Part shown: piece by piece, positions 1 through 5,237 of the stretch
How the letters are laid out: each line of letters starts with the position of its first letter
Position numbering within the stretch: position 1 is the first letter of the stretch
Translations under genes and position numbers: made by a program
Assembly: GCA_003222555.1 (NCBI GenBank)
Contig: QHWL01000117.1
Coordinates: 1-5,677, forward strand
Direction of reading: 5' to 3'
From: Acidobacteriota bacterium
GTDB taxonomy: Bacteria; Acidobacteriota; Vicinamibacteria; Vicinamibacterales; CAVVIG01
Length of the DNA stretch: 5,677 bases
The notes under the pieces: generated by a model
What the model was told of the DNA's origin: nothing
Databases searched by the model: none
What the model saw: only the letters and a program-made list of their open reading frames with translations

Positions 1-20
1 TTTGTTTGTGAGATGAGTTT

Positions 21-90
21 TTTACCGCGGAGACCGCAGAGATCGCGGAGTTTTCTTTTCTCGGCGTGCTCTGCGGGCTCGGCGGTCAAA
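21..90. repeat. Imperfect hairpin of 9-base units before nuoM
   Basis: The left arm is three tandem 9-base units, ACCGCGGAG (24-32), ACCGCAGAG (33-41) and ATCGCGGAG (42-50). The right arm (60-90) is the inverted form: read on the other strand it gives ACCGCCGAG, CCCGCAGAG and CACGCCGAG. Twenty-two of the 27 unit positions pair, and TTT (21-23) can pair with AAA (88-90). The loop (51-59) is nearly all T. No poly-T tract follows, so it is not a classical terminator. I recall similar CGCAGAG-type repeats between genes in several unrelated phyla, with no function known to me. It could act on RNA stability or be a short dispersed element. Confidence 0.8.
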
Positions 91-95
91 CGGTC

Positions 96-125
96 ATGAA
101 TCATCAGCTTTCGTTCATCTTATGA
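96..125 (+). other. Possible nine-codon upstream ORF ending on the nuoM start
   Basis: ATG at 96 opens a frame that reads MNHQLSFIL and stops at TGA 123-125, overlapping the nuoM ATG (122-124) as ATGA. That overlap is typical of translational coupling by ribosome re-initiation. The peptide differs from the first nine residues of NuoM (MNHLLSFIL) at one position. Neither this ATG nor the nuoM ATG has a clear Shine-Dalgarno sequence. The ORF may be functional as a coupling leader or may be only the leftover of the duplication. Confidence 0.3.
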
Positions 126-147
126 ACCATTTACTCTCGTTCATCCT
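96..147 (+). repeat. Decayed 26-base tandem duplication of the nuoM start
   Basis: Bases 96-121 and 122-147 are directly adjacent and match at 20 of 26 positions, both starting with ATGAA and sharing CTnTCGTTCATC. The second copy is the first nine codons of nuoM. Because 26 is not a multiple of three, the first copy cannot be an N-terminal extension of NuoM. Most differences are in third codon positions (AAT/AAC, CTT/CTC, TTA/CTG); only one codon changes the residue (Gln versus Leu). This is seen directly in the sequence; a tandem duplication origin is inferred. Confidence 0.75.
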
Positions 148-1819
148 GTTCACGCCGCTTGTCGGGGCGCTGATCCTTCTGCTCGTCAACAGTCGCAACG
201 AGGACGCCATCCGCTGGATCGCGAACCTCGTGGCGTTTGTCGGCTTCGTCATCTCGATCCCGTTGTGGTTCTTGTACAACCCGCAGAACGCCGACTTCCA
301 GTTCGTCGAGCGCGCGACGTGGATTCCCTCGATCGGCGCCGAGTACTTTCTCGGCGTCGACGGCTTCAGCACGCTGCTGATCCTGCTGACGACACTGTCG
401 GCGTGGACGGCGATTACCGAGCGGGTGAAGGAGTTCTACATCTTCCTGCTGGTGCTGCAGACCGGGATGCTGGGCGCGTTCATGTCGCTCGACTTTTTGC
501 TGTTCTTCCTGTTCTGGGAAGTGATGCTGGTGCCGATGTACTTTCTCATCGGCATCTGGGGCAGCGACAACCGGTTGTATTCGGCCATCAAGTTCTTCCT
601 CTACACTCTGGTCGGCAGCGTCGTGATGCTGCTGGGAATTCTTGCGCTGTACTTCCATAATCACACCGTCAGCGGGGTGTACTCGTTCGACGTCACTCTC
701 TTTCACAAGCTGAACCTGCCGTACAACCTGCAGTGGTGGATCTTCCTCGCGTTCTTTCTCGGCTTCGCGATCAAGGTCCCGATGTTCCCATTCCACACCT
801 GGCTGCCCGACGCGCATACCGATGCGCCAACGGCCGGGTCGGTCATTCTGGCGGCTGTGCTCCTGAAGATGGGGACGTACGGGTTCATCCGCTTCAGCCT
901 GCCGATCCTGCCTGACGCCTCGCGGCAGTTCGTCCCGATGATTGTCGTGCTCTCGATCATCGGCATCGTGTACGGCGCGCTCGTGGCGCTCGCTCAGAAG
1001 GACTGGAAGCGGCTCGTGGCGTACTCGTCGGTCAGCCACATGGCGCTGGTGATGCTGGGCATGTTCGCGCTCAACCCGGTCGGGATCACCGGCAGCATCT
1101 TCCAGCAGCTCAATCACGGGATTTCCACCGGAGCGCTCTTCCTCATCGTCGGCATCGTCTACGAGCGTCGGCACACGCGCGAGATCTCCGAGTACGGCGG
1201 CCTCTCGAAGGTCATGCCGGTCTACGCGGCGGTCTTCCTCATCATGACGTTGTCGTCGATCGGCCTGCCGGCGCTGAACGGGTTCATCGGCGAATTCCTG
1301 ATCCTGCAGGGCATCTTCGTCGTCAGCAAGGTCTGGGCGGCGTTTGCCGCGAGCGGCGTGGTGCTCGGCGCGGCCTACATGCTCTACCTGTATCAGCGGA
1401 CGATGTTCGGCAAGATTGAAAACCCGAAGAACGAGCGTCTGCTCGATCTGAGCCACCGCGAATTCGCGACTTTCGCGCCGCTGCTCGTCCTGGCGGTGTG
1501 GATGGGGTTGTACCCGGCGCCGTTCCTGCGGCGGCTCGACAGCTCGGTGCAGCACGTCATCGCGCGGGTCAGCCCCGAGTACATCCAGAAGAACGCGGCC
1601 GCCGATTGCGCAGCACCGGCTCCAGCCCTCGCCGCGACGCCGACCGACGCGACCGTTGCCGCCAATGGTGCCGCCGCGTTTCTCGCCACGCTTCCATGCG
1701 GACCCGACGGCAGGCCACTGGCCGCTTCGACGGGCCCGGGAACGACATCCGGCACGGGGGCCGACATTCCGCCCTCGGCAAGCGCAGGGCAGACAGGCCG
1801 GCCTGGAGAACCGCGCTGA
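122..1819 (+). CDS. nuoM: NADH-quinone oxidoreductase subunit M (complex I)
   Basis: This is an antiporter-like membrane subunit of respiratory complex I, translocating protons as electrons pass from NADH to quinone. The 565-residue protein is almost all transmembrane helices. Family landmarks are E133 in FWEVMLVPMY (E144 in E. coli), K218 in AIKVPMFPFHTWLPDAHTDA (K234), K249 in LLKMGTYGF (K265), H306 in YSSVSHM and E391 in LNGFIGEF (E407). The 31- and 142-residue spacings K218-K249 and K249-E391 match E. coli. ATG 122 gives the expected hydrophobic N-terminus (MNHLLSFILFTPLVG) but has no evident Shine-Dalgarno. The protein is longer than the usual ~500 residues because of a roughly 75-residue Ala/Pro/Gly/Thr-rich tail after about residue 490. 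The stop overlaps the nuoN start (TGATG). nuoL would be expected just upstream, outside the window. Confidence 0.97.
   Translation: MNHLLSFILFTPLVGALILLLVNSRNEDAIRWIANLVAFVGFVISIPLWFLYNPQNADFQFVERATWIPSIGAEYFLGVDGFSTLLILLTTLSAWTAITERVKEFYIFLLVLQTGMLGAFMSLDFLLFFLFWEVMLVPMYFLIGIWGSDNRLYSAIKFFLYTLVGSVVMLLGILALYFHNHTVSGVYSFDVTLFHKLNLPYNLQWWIFLAFFLGFAIKVPMFPFHTWLPDAHTDAPTAGSVILAAVLLKMGTYGFIRFSLPILPDASRQFVPMIVVLSIIGIVYGALVALAQKDWKRLVAYSSVSHMALVMLGMFALNPVGITGSIFQQLNHGISTGALFLIVGIVYERRHTREISEYGGLSKVMPVYAAVFLIMTLSSIGLPALNGFIGEFLILQGIFVVSKVWAAFAASGVVLGAAYMLYLYQRTMFGKIENPKNERLLDLSHREFATFAPLLVLAVWMGLYPAPFLRRLDSSVQHVIARVSPEYIQKNAAADCAAPAPALAATPTDATVAANGAAAFLATLPCGPDGRPLAASTGPGTTSGTGADIPPSASAGQTGRPGEPR
1592..1816 (+). 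other. Low-complexity C-terminal tail of NuoM
   Basis: Residues 491-565 of NuoM follow the last family-like stretch (ending near SPEYIQK). They are rich in Ala, Pro, Gly, Thr and Ser, have no predicted transmembrane helix, and contain two Cys (496 and 526). Codon choice relaxes here: AGG, GGA, ACA, GCA and CCT appear, whereas the body prefers C- or G-ending codons. No other gene shares this DNA apart from the open but unused upstream frame of nuoN. The tail may be spacer DNA absorbed into the reading frame while keeping the TGATG junction with nuoN. Its topology (cytoplasm or periplasm) cannot be settled by eye. Confidence 0.65.
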
Positions 1820-3291
1820 TGCCGCCCGGCATCACCTTCGGCGACTTCTATAACATCCTGCCCGAGCTGGTACTCACGGCCGGGTCGCTCGTCGTGTTGA
1901 TCGCCGACGTGCTGCTGCCGCGCCGGAGCGGCGGCTGGCTGGCGTGGATTACCCTCATCGTGATCGGCGCGACGCTCGCGTCGCTCGTCCCCTTCCGCGA
2001 GACCCGCGTGGAAGTCGCGAATGGATTAATCGCCGTCGATCAGTTCGCGCTGTTCTTCAAAGTCGTGTTTCTCGGCGCCGCCGCCTTGACCGTGCTGATG
2101 TCGGTGCGGTACCTGGAGATCGAAGGCGCGAGCCCGGGCGAGTACTATTTCCTGATTCTCTGCGCCACGCTCGGCATGATGATCATGGCGGGCGGCATCG
2201 ATCTCATTACGATATTCATCGGTCTCGAAACGATGGCGGTCTCCTTCTATATTCTGGCCGGCTTCATCAAGCCGAACCAGCGATCGAACGAGGCCGCGGT
2301 GAAGTACTTCCTGCTCGGCGCCTTCTCGCTCGGCATCCTGCTGTACGGCATGTCGCTGATGTACGGCCTCTCGGGGACGACCAACCTTCGCGTCATGGCG
2401 ATGACCTTCGCGGGCCAGGAAAGCGATCCGCGGCTTATCCTCGCGGTCATGCTCGTGGCCGCTGGGGTGGGGTTCAAGATCGCGGCCGTGCCGTTCCACA
2501 TGTGGGCGCCCGACGTGTACGAAGGCGCCCCCACGCCGATCACGGCGTTTCTCTCGGTCGGGTCGACGGCCGCATCGTTCGCGATGTTGCTGCGCATCTT
2601 TCTCGAAGGCCTGCCGTCGATGAAACCCGAGTGGCGGGTGCTCTTCGAAGGCCTTGCGATTGTCACGATGACCGTGGGCAATCTCGCGGCGCTGACTCAG
2701 AGCAATCTGAAGCGTATGCTCGCGTACTCGTCGATCGCGCACGCGGGCTACGTGCTCATCGGGGTCGTCGCCGGCACGCCGCGCGGCGTGGCCGCGATGC
2801 TGATCTACGTGCTGGTTTACGCGTTCATGCAGCTTGGCGCGTTCATCGTCATCGTGTTGATGCGGCGGCAGGACATCGTCGGAGACGAGCTGAAGGATTT
2901 CAGCGGTCTCCACGTCCGCCATCCGTTTGCGGCGTTTGCGATGTTGATGTTCATGCTGTCGCTCGGCGGCATCCCGCCGACCGCCGGGTTCATGGGCAAG
3001 TTCTGGCTGTTCGGCGCGGCGATTGACGCTGGCTATGTGTGGCTGGCGGTCATCGGCGTCCTAAACAGCGCGATATCCCTGTACTACTACATCCGGATCG
3101 TCGTCTTCATGTACGTGAAGAAGGAAACCGCCGGATCCGAGCCGACGATGAGCCCAGCGCTCGGCATTGCGCTCGCCGTGGCGGTGATTGCGACGATCGC
3201 CTTGGGAGTCTATCCCCGCCTGCTCTTCGAGCTCGCCGAAGCCTCGGCGCGCACCCTCGGCGCAGCGGCGATTACCACGGCGATCCGGTAG
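1819..3291 (+). CDS. nuoN: NADH-quinone oxidoreductase subunit N (complex I)
   Basis: This second antiporter-like proton-translocating subunit of complex I has 490 residues, normal for NuoN, and is a multi-helix membrane protein. Landmarks: E137 in GLETMAVSFYIL (E. coli E133), K162 in AAVKYFLLGAFS (K158), K220 in GFKIAAVPFHMW (K217), the PDVYEGAPTP loop, H308 in YSSIAHAGY and K394 in GFMGKFWLF (K395). The position of E. coli K247, thirty residues after K217 with no gap, is Thr here (T250), a notable loss. The frame is open upstream to 1498, but ATG 1819 is preferred: it has GGAGAA at 1805-1810, eight bases away, gives a family-length protein, and overlaps the nuoM stop, implying coupled translation. 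As the last nuo gene it closes the complex I cluster; atp genes follow after 137 bases. Confidence 0.97.
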   Translation: MPPGITFGDFYNILPELVLTAGSLVVLIADVLLPRRSGGWLAWITLIVIGATLASLVPFRETRVEVANGLIAVDQFALFFKVVFLGAAALTVLMSVRYLEIEGASPGEYYFLILCATLGMMIMAGGIDLITIFIGLETMAVSFYILAGFIKPNQRSNEAAVKYFLLGAFSLGILLYGMSLMYGLSGTTNLRVMAMTFAGQESDPRLILAVMLVAAGVGFKIAAVPFHMWAPDVYEGAPTPITAFLSVGSTAASFAMLLRIFLEGLPSMKPEWRVLFEGLAIVTMTVGNLAALTQSNLKRMLAYSSIAHAGYVLIGVVAGTPRGVAAMLIYVLVYAFMQLGAFIVIVLMRRQDIVGDELKDFSGLHVRHPFAAFAMLMFMLSLGGIPPTAGFMGKFWLFGAAIDAGYVWLAVIGVLNSAISLYYYIRIVVFMYVKKETAGSEPTMSPALGIALAVAVIATIALGVYPRLLFELAEASARTLGAAAITTAIR

Positions 3292-3312
3292 CGGCGTTTC
3301 AACAACTGCTCA

Positions 3313-3399
3313 TCACGAAGACACGAAGAGCCACGAAGTTACACGAAGTGTTCTAAAGTACAGATTTTCGTGTACCTTCGGATCTTCGTGCTTTCGTGA
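3313..3399. repeat. CACGAAG-unit imperfect hairpin between nuoN and atpZ
   Basis: The left arm carries four CACGAAG units starting at 3314, 3322, 3332 and 3342, spaced 8-10 bases. The right arm (3367-3399) is an inverted, partly decayed copy with TTCGTG units; with small gaps the two arms can pair over most of their length. An AT-rich loop (about 3349-3366) separates them. It fills most of the 137-base gap between nuoN and atpZ. No T-tract follows the right arm, so classical intrinsic termination is unlikely. The design, short purine-rich units in tandem followed by their inverse, parallels the hairpin at 21-90 although the unit differs. Confidence 0.8.
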
Positions 3400-3415
3400 G
3401 AAGAATTCACGTGCC

Positions 3416-3428
3416 TTCTTGAGAAGAA
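3416..3428 (+). promoter_or_regulatory. Small stem-loop touching the atpZ start codon
   Basis: TTCTT (3416-3420), GAG (3421-3423) and AAGAA (3424-3428) form a 5-base-pair stem with a 3-base loop ending immediately before ATG 3429. The GAG in the loop is the only Shine-Dalgarno-like sequence, five bases from the ATG. The stem is short and A/T-only, so any effect on initiation would be weak. Chance is a fair alternative. Confidence 0.25.
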
Positions 3429-3695
3429 ATGGCCCTGTTCCGCAACTCTGACGCAACCATGATGCGCACGGCCGGCGAGCTCAGCGCGGCCTTCCTCTCG
3501 TTCATCGTGGCCATCGCGCTCGGCTGGTGGTTCGGTCACCTGCTGGATGGCCGCCTGGGCGCGTCGCCCTGGATGACGATGCTGTTTTCGATGTTCGGCG
3601 TGGTGGCCGGCGTGCTCAATGTATACCGCACCGTTTCGCGGGCCATGCGCTCGGTGGGGCAGTCCCGGGGCGGACCGCCGTCAGGCCGTGACTGA
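3429..3695 (+). CDS. atpZ: AtpZ-like small membrane protein of the atp operon (AtpZ/AtpI family)
   Basis: This 88-residue protein has two predicted membrane helices (about 19-38 and 48-66). Between them lies GWWFGHLLDGRLGASPW, typical of the AtpZ / F0F1-ATPase subunit family in which G-x-x-x-D-x-x-x-G-x-S-P-W joins the helices. VVAGVLNVYRTV follows, also family-like. Members sit at the head of atp operons; they have been linked to Mg2+/Ca2+ uptake and to c-ring assembly, but their role is less settled than that of core subunits. ATG 3429 was chosen for family-like length; M11 and M12 are alternatives without better ribosome sites. The C-terminus is short, basic and polar. The stop overlaps the next gene's GTG by eight bases, implying coupled expression. 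Confidence 0.8.
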   Translation: MALFRNSDATMMRTAGELSAAFLSFIVAIALGWWFGHLLDGRLGASPWMTMLFSMFGVVAGVLNVYRTVSRAMRSVGQSRGGPPSGRD

Positions 3696-4107
3696 ACGCG
3701 ATCCGCTGCTGCGCCGGATGGAGCGCAACGGCATCGTGGCGTGCGGCGCGATGGCTGTAGTGGCGTGGGCCGTGGCCCGCGGGCGCCTGGCGGCACCGCT
3801 TGGTGTCGTGGCGGGCGGGGGGGTGGTGGCGATGTCCTACCTCGGCATCAAAGACGGCATCGACGGGCTGGTCGGAGCGACGGCCGGCGGCGAACGCGGC
3901 CGACTGAACGCAGCGATCCGGCTGGTGAAGTTTTTCACAAGATACGCTATACTTTCCGCCGCCGCGTACGTGATGATGGCCCGTTTGCGGTTGCCTCCGG
4001 TGGCCGTCTTCGTGGGCGCGTCTTCAATCGTCGTCGCCGTGATGTTCGAAGCGTTTCGGCGAGTGGGAGGGCCGCCTGAAGAGCCTGTGAAAAAATACGA
4101 CGTTTGA
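3688..4107 (+). CDS. atpI: AtpI-like ATP synthase accessory protein (ATP synthase I family)
   Basis: The 139-residue protein starts at GTG 3688 (MTERDPLLRRMERNG). The frame is open to ATG 3619, but that would put 23 extra residues entirely inside atpZ, so the GTG overlapping the atpZ stop (GTGACTGA) is preferred. Four hydrophobic segments are visible at about 15-31, 35-53, 82-99 and 103-124, with a polar Gly-rich loop (61-80) between pairs. KFFTRYAILSAAAYVMMARL resembles the third helix region of the ATP synthase I family, which is thought to help c-ring assembly and is not part of the finished enzyme in most species. The match is by topology, length and position between atpZ and atpB more than by invariant residues. 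The tail (EEPVKKYDV) is charged. No strong Shine-Dalgarno; translation is probably coupled to atpZ. Confidence 0.7.
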   Translation: MTERDPLLRRMERNGIVACGAMAVVAWAVARGRLAAPLGVVAGGGVVAMSYLGIKDGIDGLVGATAGGERGRLNAAIRLVKFFTRYAILSAAAYVMMARLRLPPVAVFVGASSIVVAVMFEAFRRVGGPPEEPVKKYDV

Positions 4108-4133
4108 ACGCCGAGCTCGCGGAACAATGCAAC

Positions 4134-4157
4134 CACGAAGACACGAAAACACGAAAA
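4134..4157. repeat. Half copy of the CACGAAG element
   Basis: Three perfect-period 8-base units, CACGAAGA, CACGAAAA and CACGAAAA, run 4134-4157. They match the left arm of the hairpin at 3313-3399. I see no convincing inverted right arm after them; a different stem-loop element begins at 4176. This looks like a truncated or never-completed copy of the same family, 26 bases after the atpI stop. Confidence 0.75.
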
Positions 4158-4175
4158 GTCTAGCTTGTACGTAGT

Positions 4176-4241
4176 GTCCGGCTTAGCCGGACCGAGCCCA
4201 CACAACAGAGAGACGCGTCTTCAGCGGATGAGAGTGGGCTC
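4176..4241. repeat. GTCCGGC stem-loop plus GAGCCCAC stem with inner palindrome
   Basis: GTCCGGC (4176-4182), loop TTA, GCCGGAC (4186-4192) make a perfect 7-base-pair hairpin. Two bases later GAGCCCAC (4194-4201) pairs perfectly with GTGGGCTC (4234-4241), enclosing the 10-base palindrome AGACGCGTCT (4211-4220). No T-tract follows, so a terminator is not supported. The element ends 16 bases before the atpB ATG, so its folding could affect atpB translation. I recall GTCCGGCTT(T)AGCCGGAC as a frequent intergenic motif in some Acidobacteriota; this needs a search. Confidence 0.7.
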
Positions 4242-4257
4242 AAGCCGCCTGTGAATA

Positions 4258-5049
4258 ATGGAAAAGCTCGAGCACGAACTCTGGATCGTCCAGGCAGTGA
4301 ATGCTGCCCTGGGCCCGATGATCGCCGCGATGCTCCGCGCGCTCGGCCGTGCCGTGCCCCCGGGTCCGAATGTCATCCCCGATTATCTGATCATGGCCGG
4401 ACTCATCGTTGTCGCGTGGACGTGTGTGTGCCTGGTCGTGAGGCGAACGCTTAGCGTAGAGAATCCCGGCCGACTGCAGATACTGATCGAGGACGCGGTT
4501 GGCGCGGTTCGGAGCATGCTGCACGACTACATCGGCCACAAAGGCCAGCGCTACCTCCCGCTCATCGCGACGTTGTTCGTGTTCATCCTGTCGGGCAACC
4601 TGATGGGGCTCATTCCCGGCCTCAAGTCGCCGACGGGCAACATCAACGTCACGCTCGGGTGCGCCCTCACGGCGGTGGTCTATTACCACAGCCAGGGCAT
4701 CAAGGAACAAGGCCTCTTCGCATACATCAAACATTTCGCCGTGCCGCCGGGAGCGCCTGTCTTTCTCGCGCCGATCATGCTGCCGATCGAGATCATCAGT
4801 CATCTCTCGCGCGTCCTCTCGCTGTCGCTGCGGCTCTTTGGCAACATCTTCGGCGAGGAGCTGGTCATCCTCATTCTCTTCAGCATCATCCCGTTTCTCG
4901 TACCGCTGCCCATGATGTTCCTGGGGCTCGTGACCGCGTCGCTGCAGGCGTTCATCTTCGTGCTGCTGACGACGATTTATCTGGGTGGGGCTGTCGCCTC
5001 CAGCCACGAGCAGCACGAGCATGGCGAGATGGCGGCGGGAGAAATCTAG
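4258..5049 (+). CDS. atpB: F-type ATP synthase subunit a
   Basis: Subunit a is the membrane stator that carries ions to and from the c-ring. The 263-residue protein has multiple membrane helices. The essential arginine is R192 in SLSLRLFGNIFGEEL (E. coli R210); E201 aligns with E219 and Q230 in ASLQAFIFVLL with Q252. PDYLIMAGLIVV (41-52) starts the first helix, and YLPLIATLFVFILSGNLMGL (99-118) is the usual helix with SGN. ATG 4258 is the first possible start in frame, since TGA at 4252-4254 closes the frame just upstream; no clear Shine-Dalgarno is seen. The C-terminus ends in a His/Glu-rich tail (SSHEQHEHGEMAAGEI, 248-263) beyond the last helix. It lies 150 bases after atpI and 203 before atpE, both gaps holding repeats. 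Confidence 0.97.
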   Translation: MEKLEHELWIVQAVNAALGPMIAAMLRALGRAVPPGPNVIPDYLIMAGLIVVAWTCVCLVVRRTLSVENPGRLQILIEDAVGAVRSMLHDYIGHKGQRYLPLIATLFVFILSGNLMGLIPGLKSPTGNINVTLGCALTAVVYYHSQGIKEQGLFAYIKHFAVPPGAPVFLAPIMLPIEIISHLSRVLSLSLRLFGNIFGEELVILILFSIIPFLVPLPMMFLGLVTASLQAFIFVLLTTIYLGGAVASSHEQHEHGEMAAGEI

Positions 5050-5073
5050 AGGGGAGCACGACAAGAAATCACG

Positions 5074-5130
5074 TAAGCGGCCAGTCGTAGATCGCAATGC
5101 CGAGCGGCGAAAGCCGCGAAGGCACAGGCG
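5074..5130. repeat. Repeat copy 1 in the atpB-atpE gap
   Basis: This 57-base stretch starts TAAGCGG, then has a divergent middle, then GCCGAGCGGCGAAAGCCGCG followed by AAGGCACAGGCG. It aligns with copy 2 (5161-5216) end to end. GCGGC (5104-5108), loop GAAA, GCCGC (5113-5117) give a short stem with a GNRA-type tetraloop. Unlike copy 2, it has lost the outer CGCCTGT arm, so it cannot form the long hairpin. Confidence 0.85.
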
Positions 5131-5160
5131 TACGGGTGAGTCGGAGACAGAGCCGTTGAC

Positions 5161-5216
5161 TAAGCGGACAGTCGCCTGTAGCAAAGCCGAGCGGCGAAGC
5201 CGCGAAGGCACAGGCG
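5161..5216. repeat. Repeat copy 2, with long hairpin, in the atpB-atpE gap
   Basis: This 56-base copy matches 5074-5130, with one base fewer in the central loop (GAA instead of GAAA). Its outer arms CGCCTGT (5173-5179) and ACAGGCG (5210-5216) pair perfectly, and inside them GCC/GGC (5186-5188 with 5207-5209) and GCGGC/GCCGC (5191-5195 with 5199-5203) continue the stem with small internal loops. The last bases overlap the next hairpin at 5214, so the two folds compete at the junction. The spacing of 87 bases between copies suggests a tandem or repeated insertion of the same element. Confidence 0.85.
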
Positions 5217-5237
5217 GCGGGGGTGGGGCCCCGCCGC
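5214..5237 (+). promoter_or_regulatory. GC-rich hairpin upstream of atpE
   Basis: GCGGCGGGG (5214-5222) pairs with CCCCGCCGC (5229-5237) around the loop GTGGGG, a perfect 9-base-pair GC stem. It is followed not by T residues but by an A-rich stretch (5238-5254, AAAGTAATAAAATAAAT), so it does not fit an intrinsic terminator for the + strand. Placed 17 bases before the atpE Shine-Dalgarno, it could block 3'-to-5' decay or mark an RNA processing boundary so that atpE is made in excess over atpB. That role is inferred. Confidence 0.6.

Noticed and set aside
2..15. Possible last codons of nuoL (reading LFVR then TGA)
   Set aside because: Only four codons are visible, which is too little to assign; plausible only from the usual nuoL-nuoM order.
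131..1555. A long open frame on the minus strand opposite nuoM (474 codons)
   Set aside because: Its product is dominated by Arg, His, Asp, Glu and Gln, the typical mirror image of a hydrophobic GC-rich membrane gene; nuoM on the + strand explains the region fully.
1498..1818. Upstream extension of the nuoN frame by 107 codons
   Set aside because: It lies wholly inside nuoM, is Arg-rich and unlike NuoN; ATG 1819 has a good ribosome site and family-length product.
2026..2922. Minus-strand open frame opposite nuoN (298 codons)
   Set aside because: Same charged shadow composition; nuoN motifs occupy the same DNA.
3948..3953. TATACT inside atpI as a -10 promoter box for atpB
   Set aside because: No convincing -35 box at the proper spacing, and the bases are explained by coding for RYAIL in a membrane helix.
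3313..4157. CACGAAG units as a CRISPR array
   Set aside because: Units are 8-10 bases with no spacers of uniform length and form inverted arms, unlike CRISPR repeats.
4240..5211. Minus-strand open frame across atpB and the repeat gap (323 codons)
   Set aside because: It spans a well-supported atpB and repeat DNA, and its product has no recognisable domain and is rich in Arg, Asp, Glu, His and Gln.
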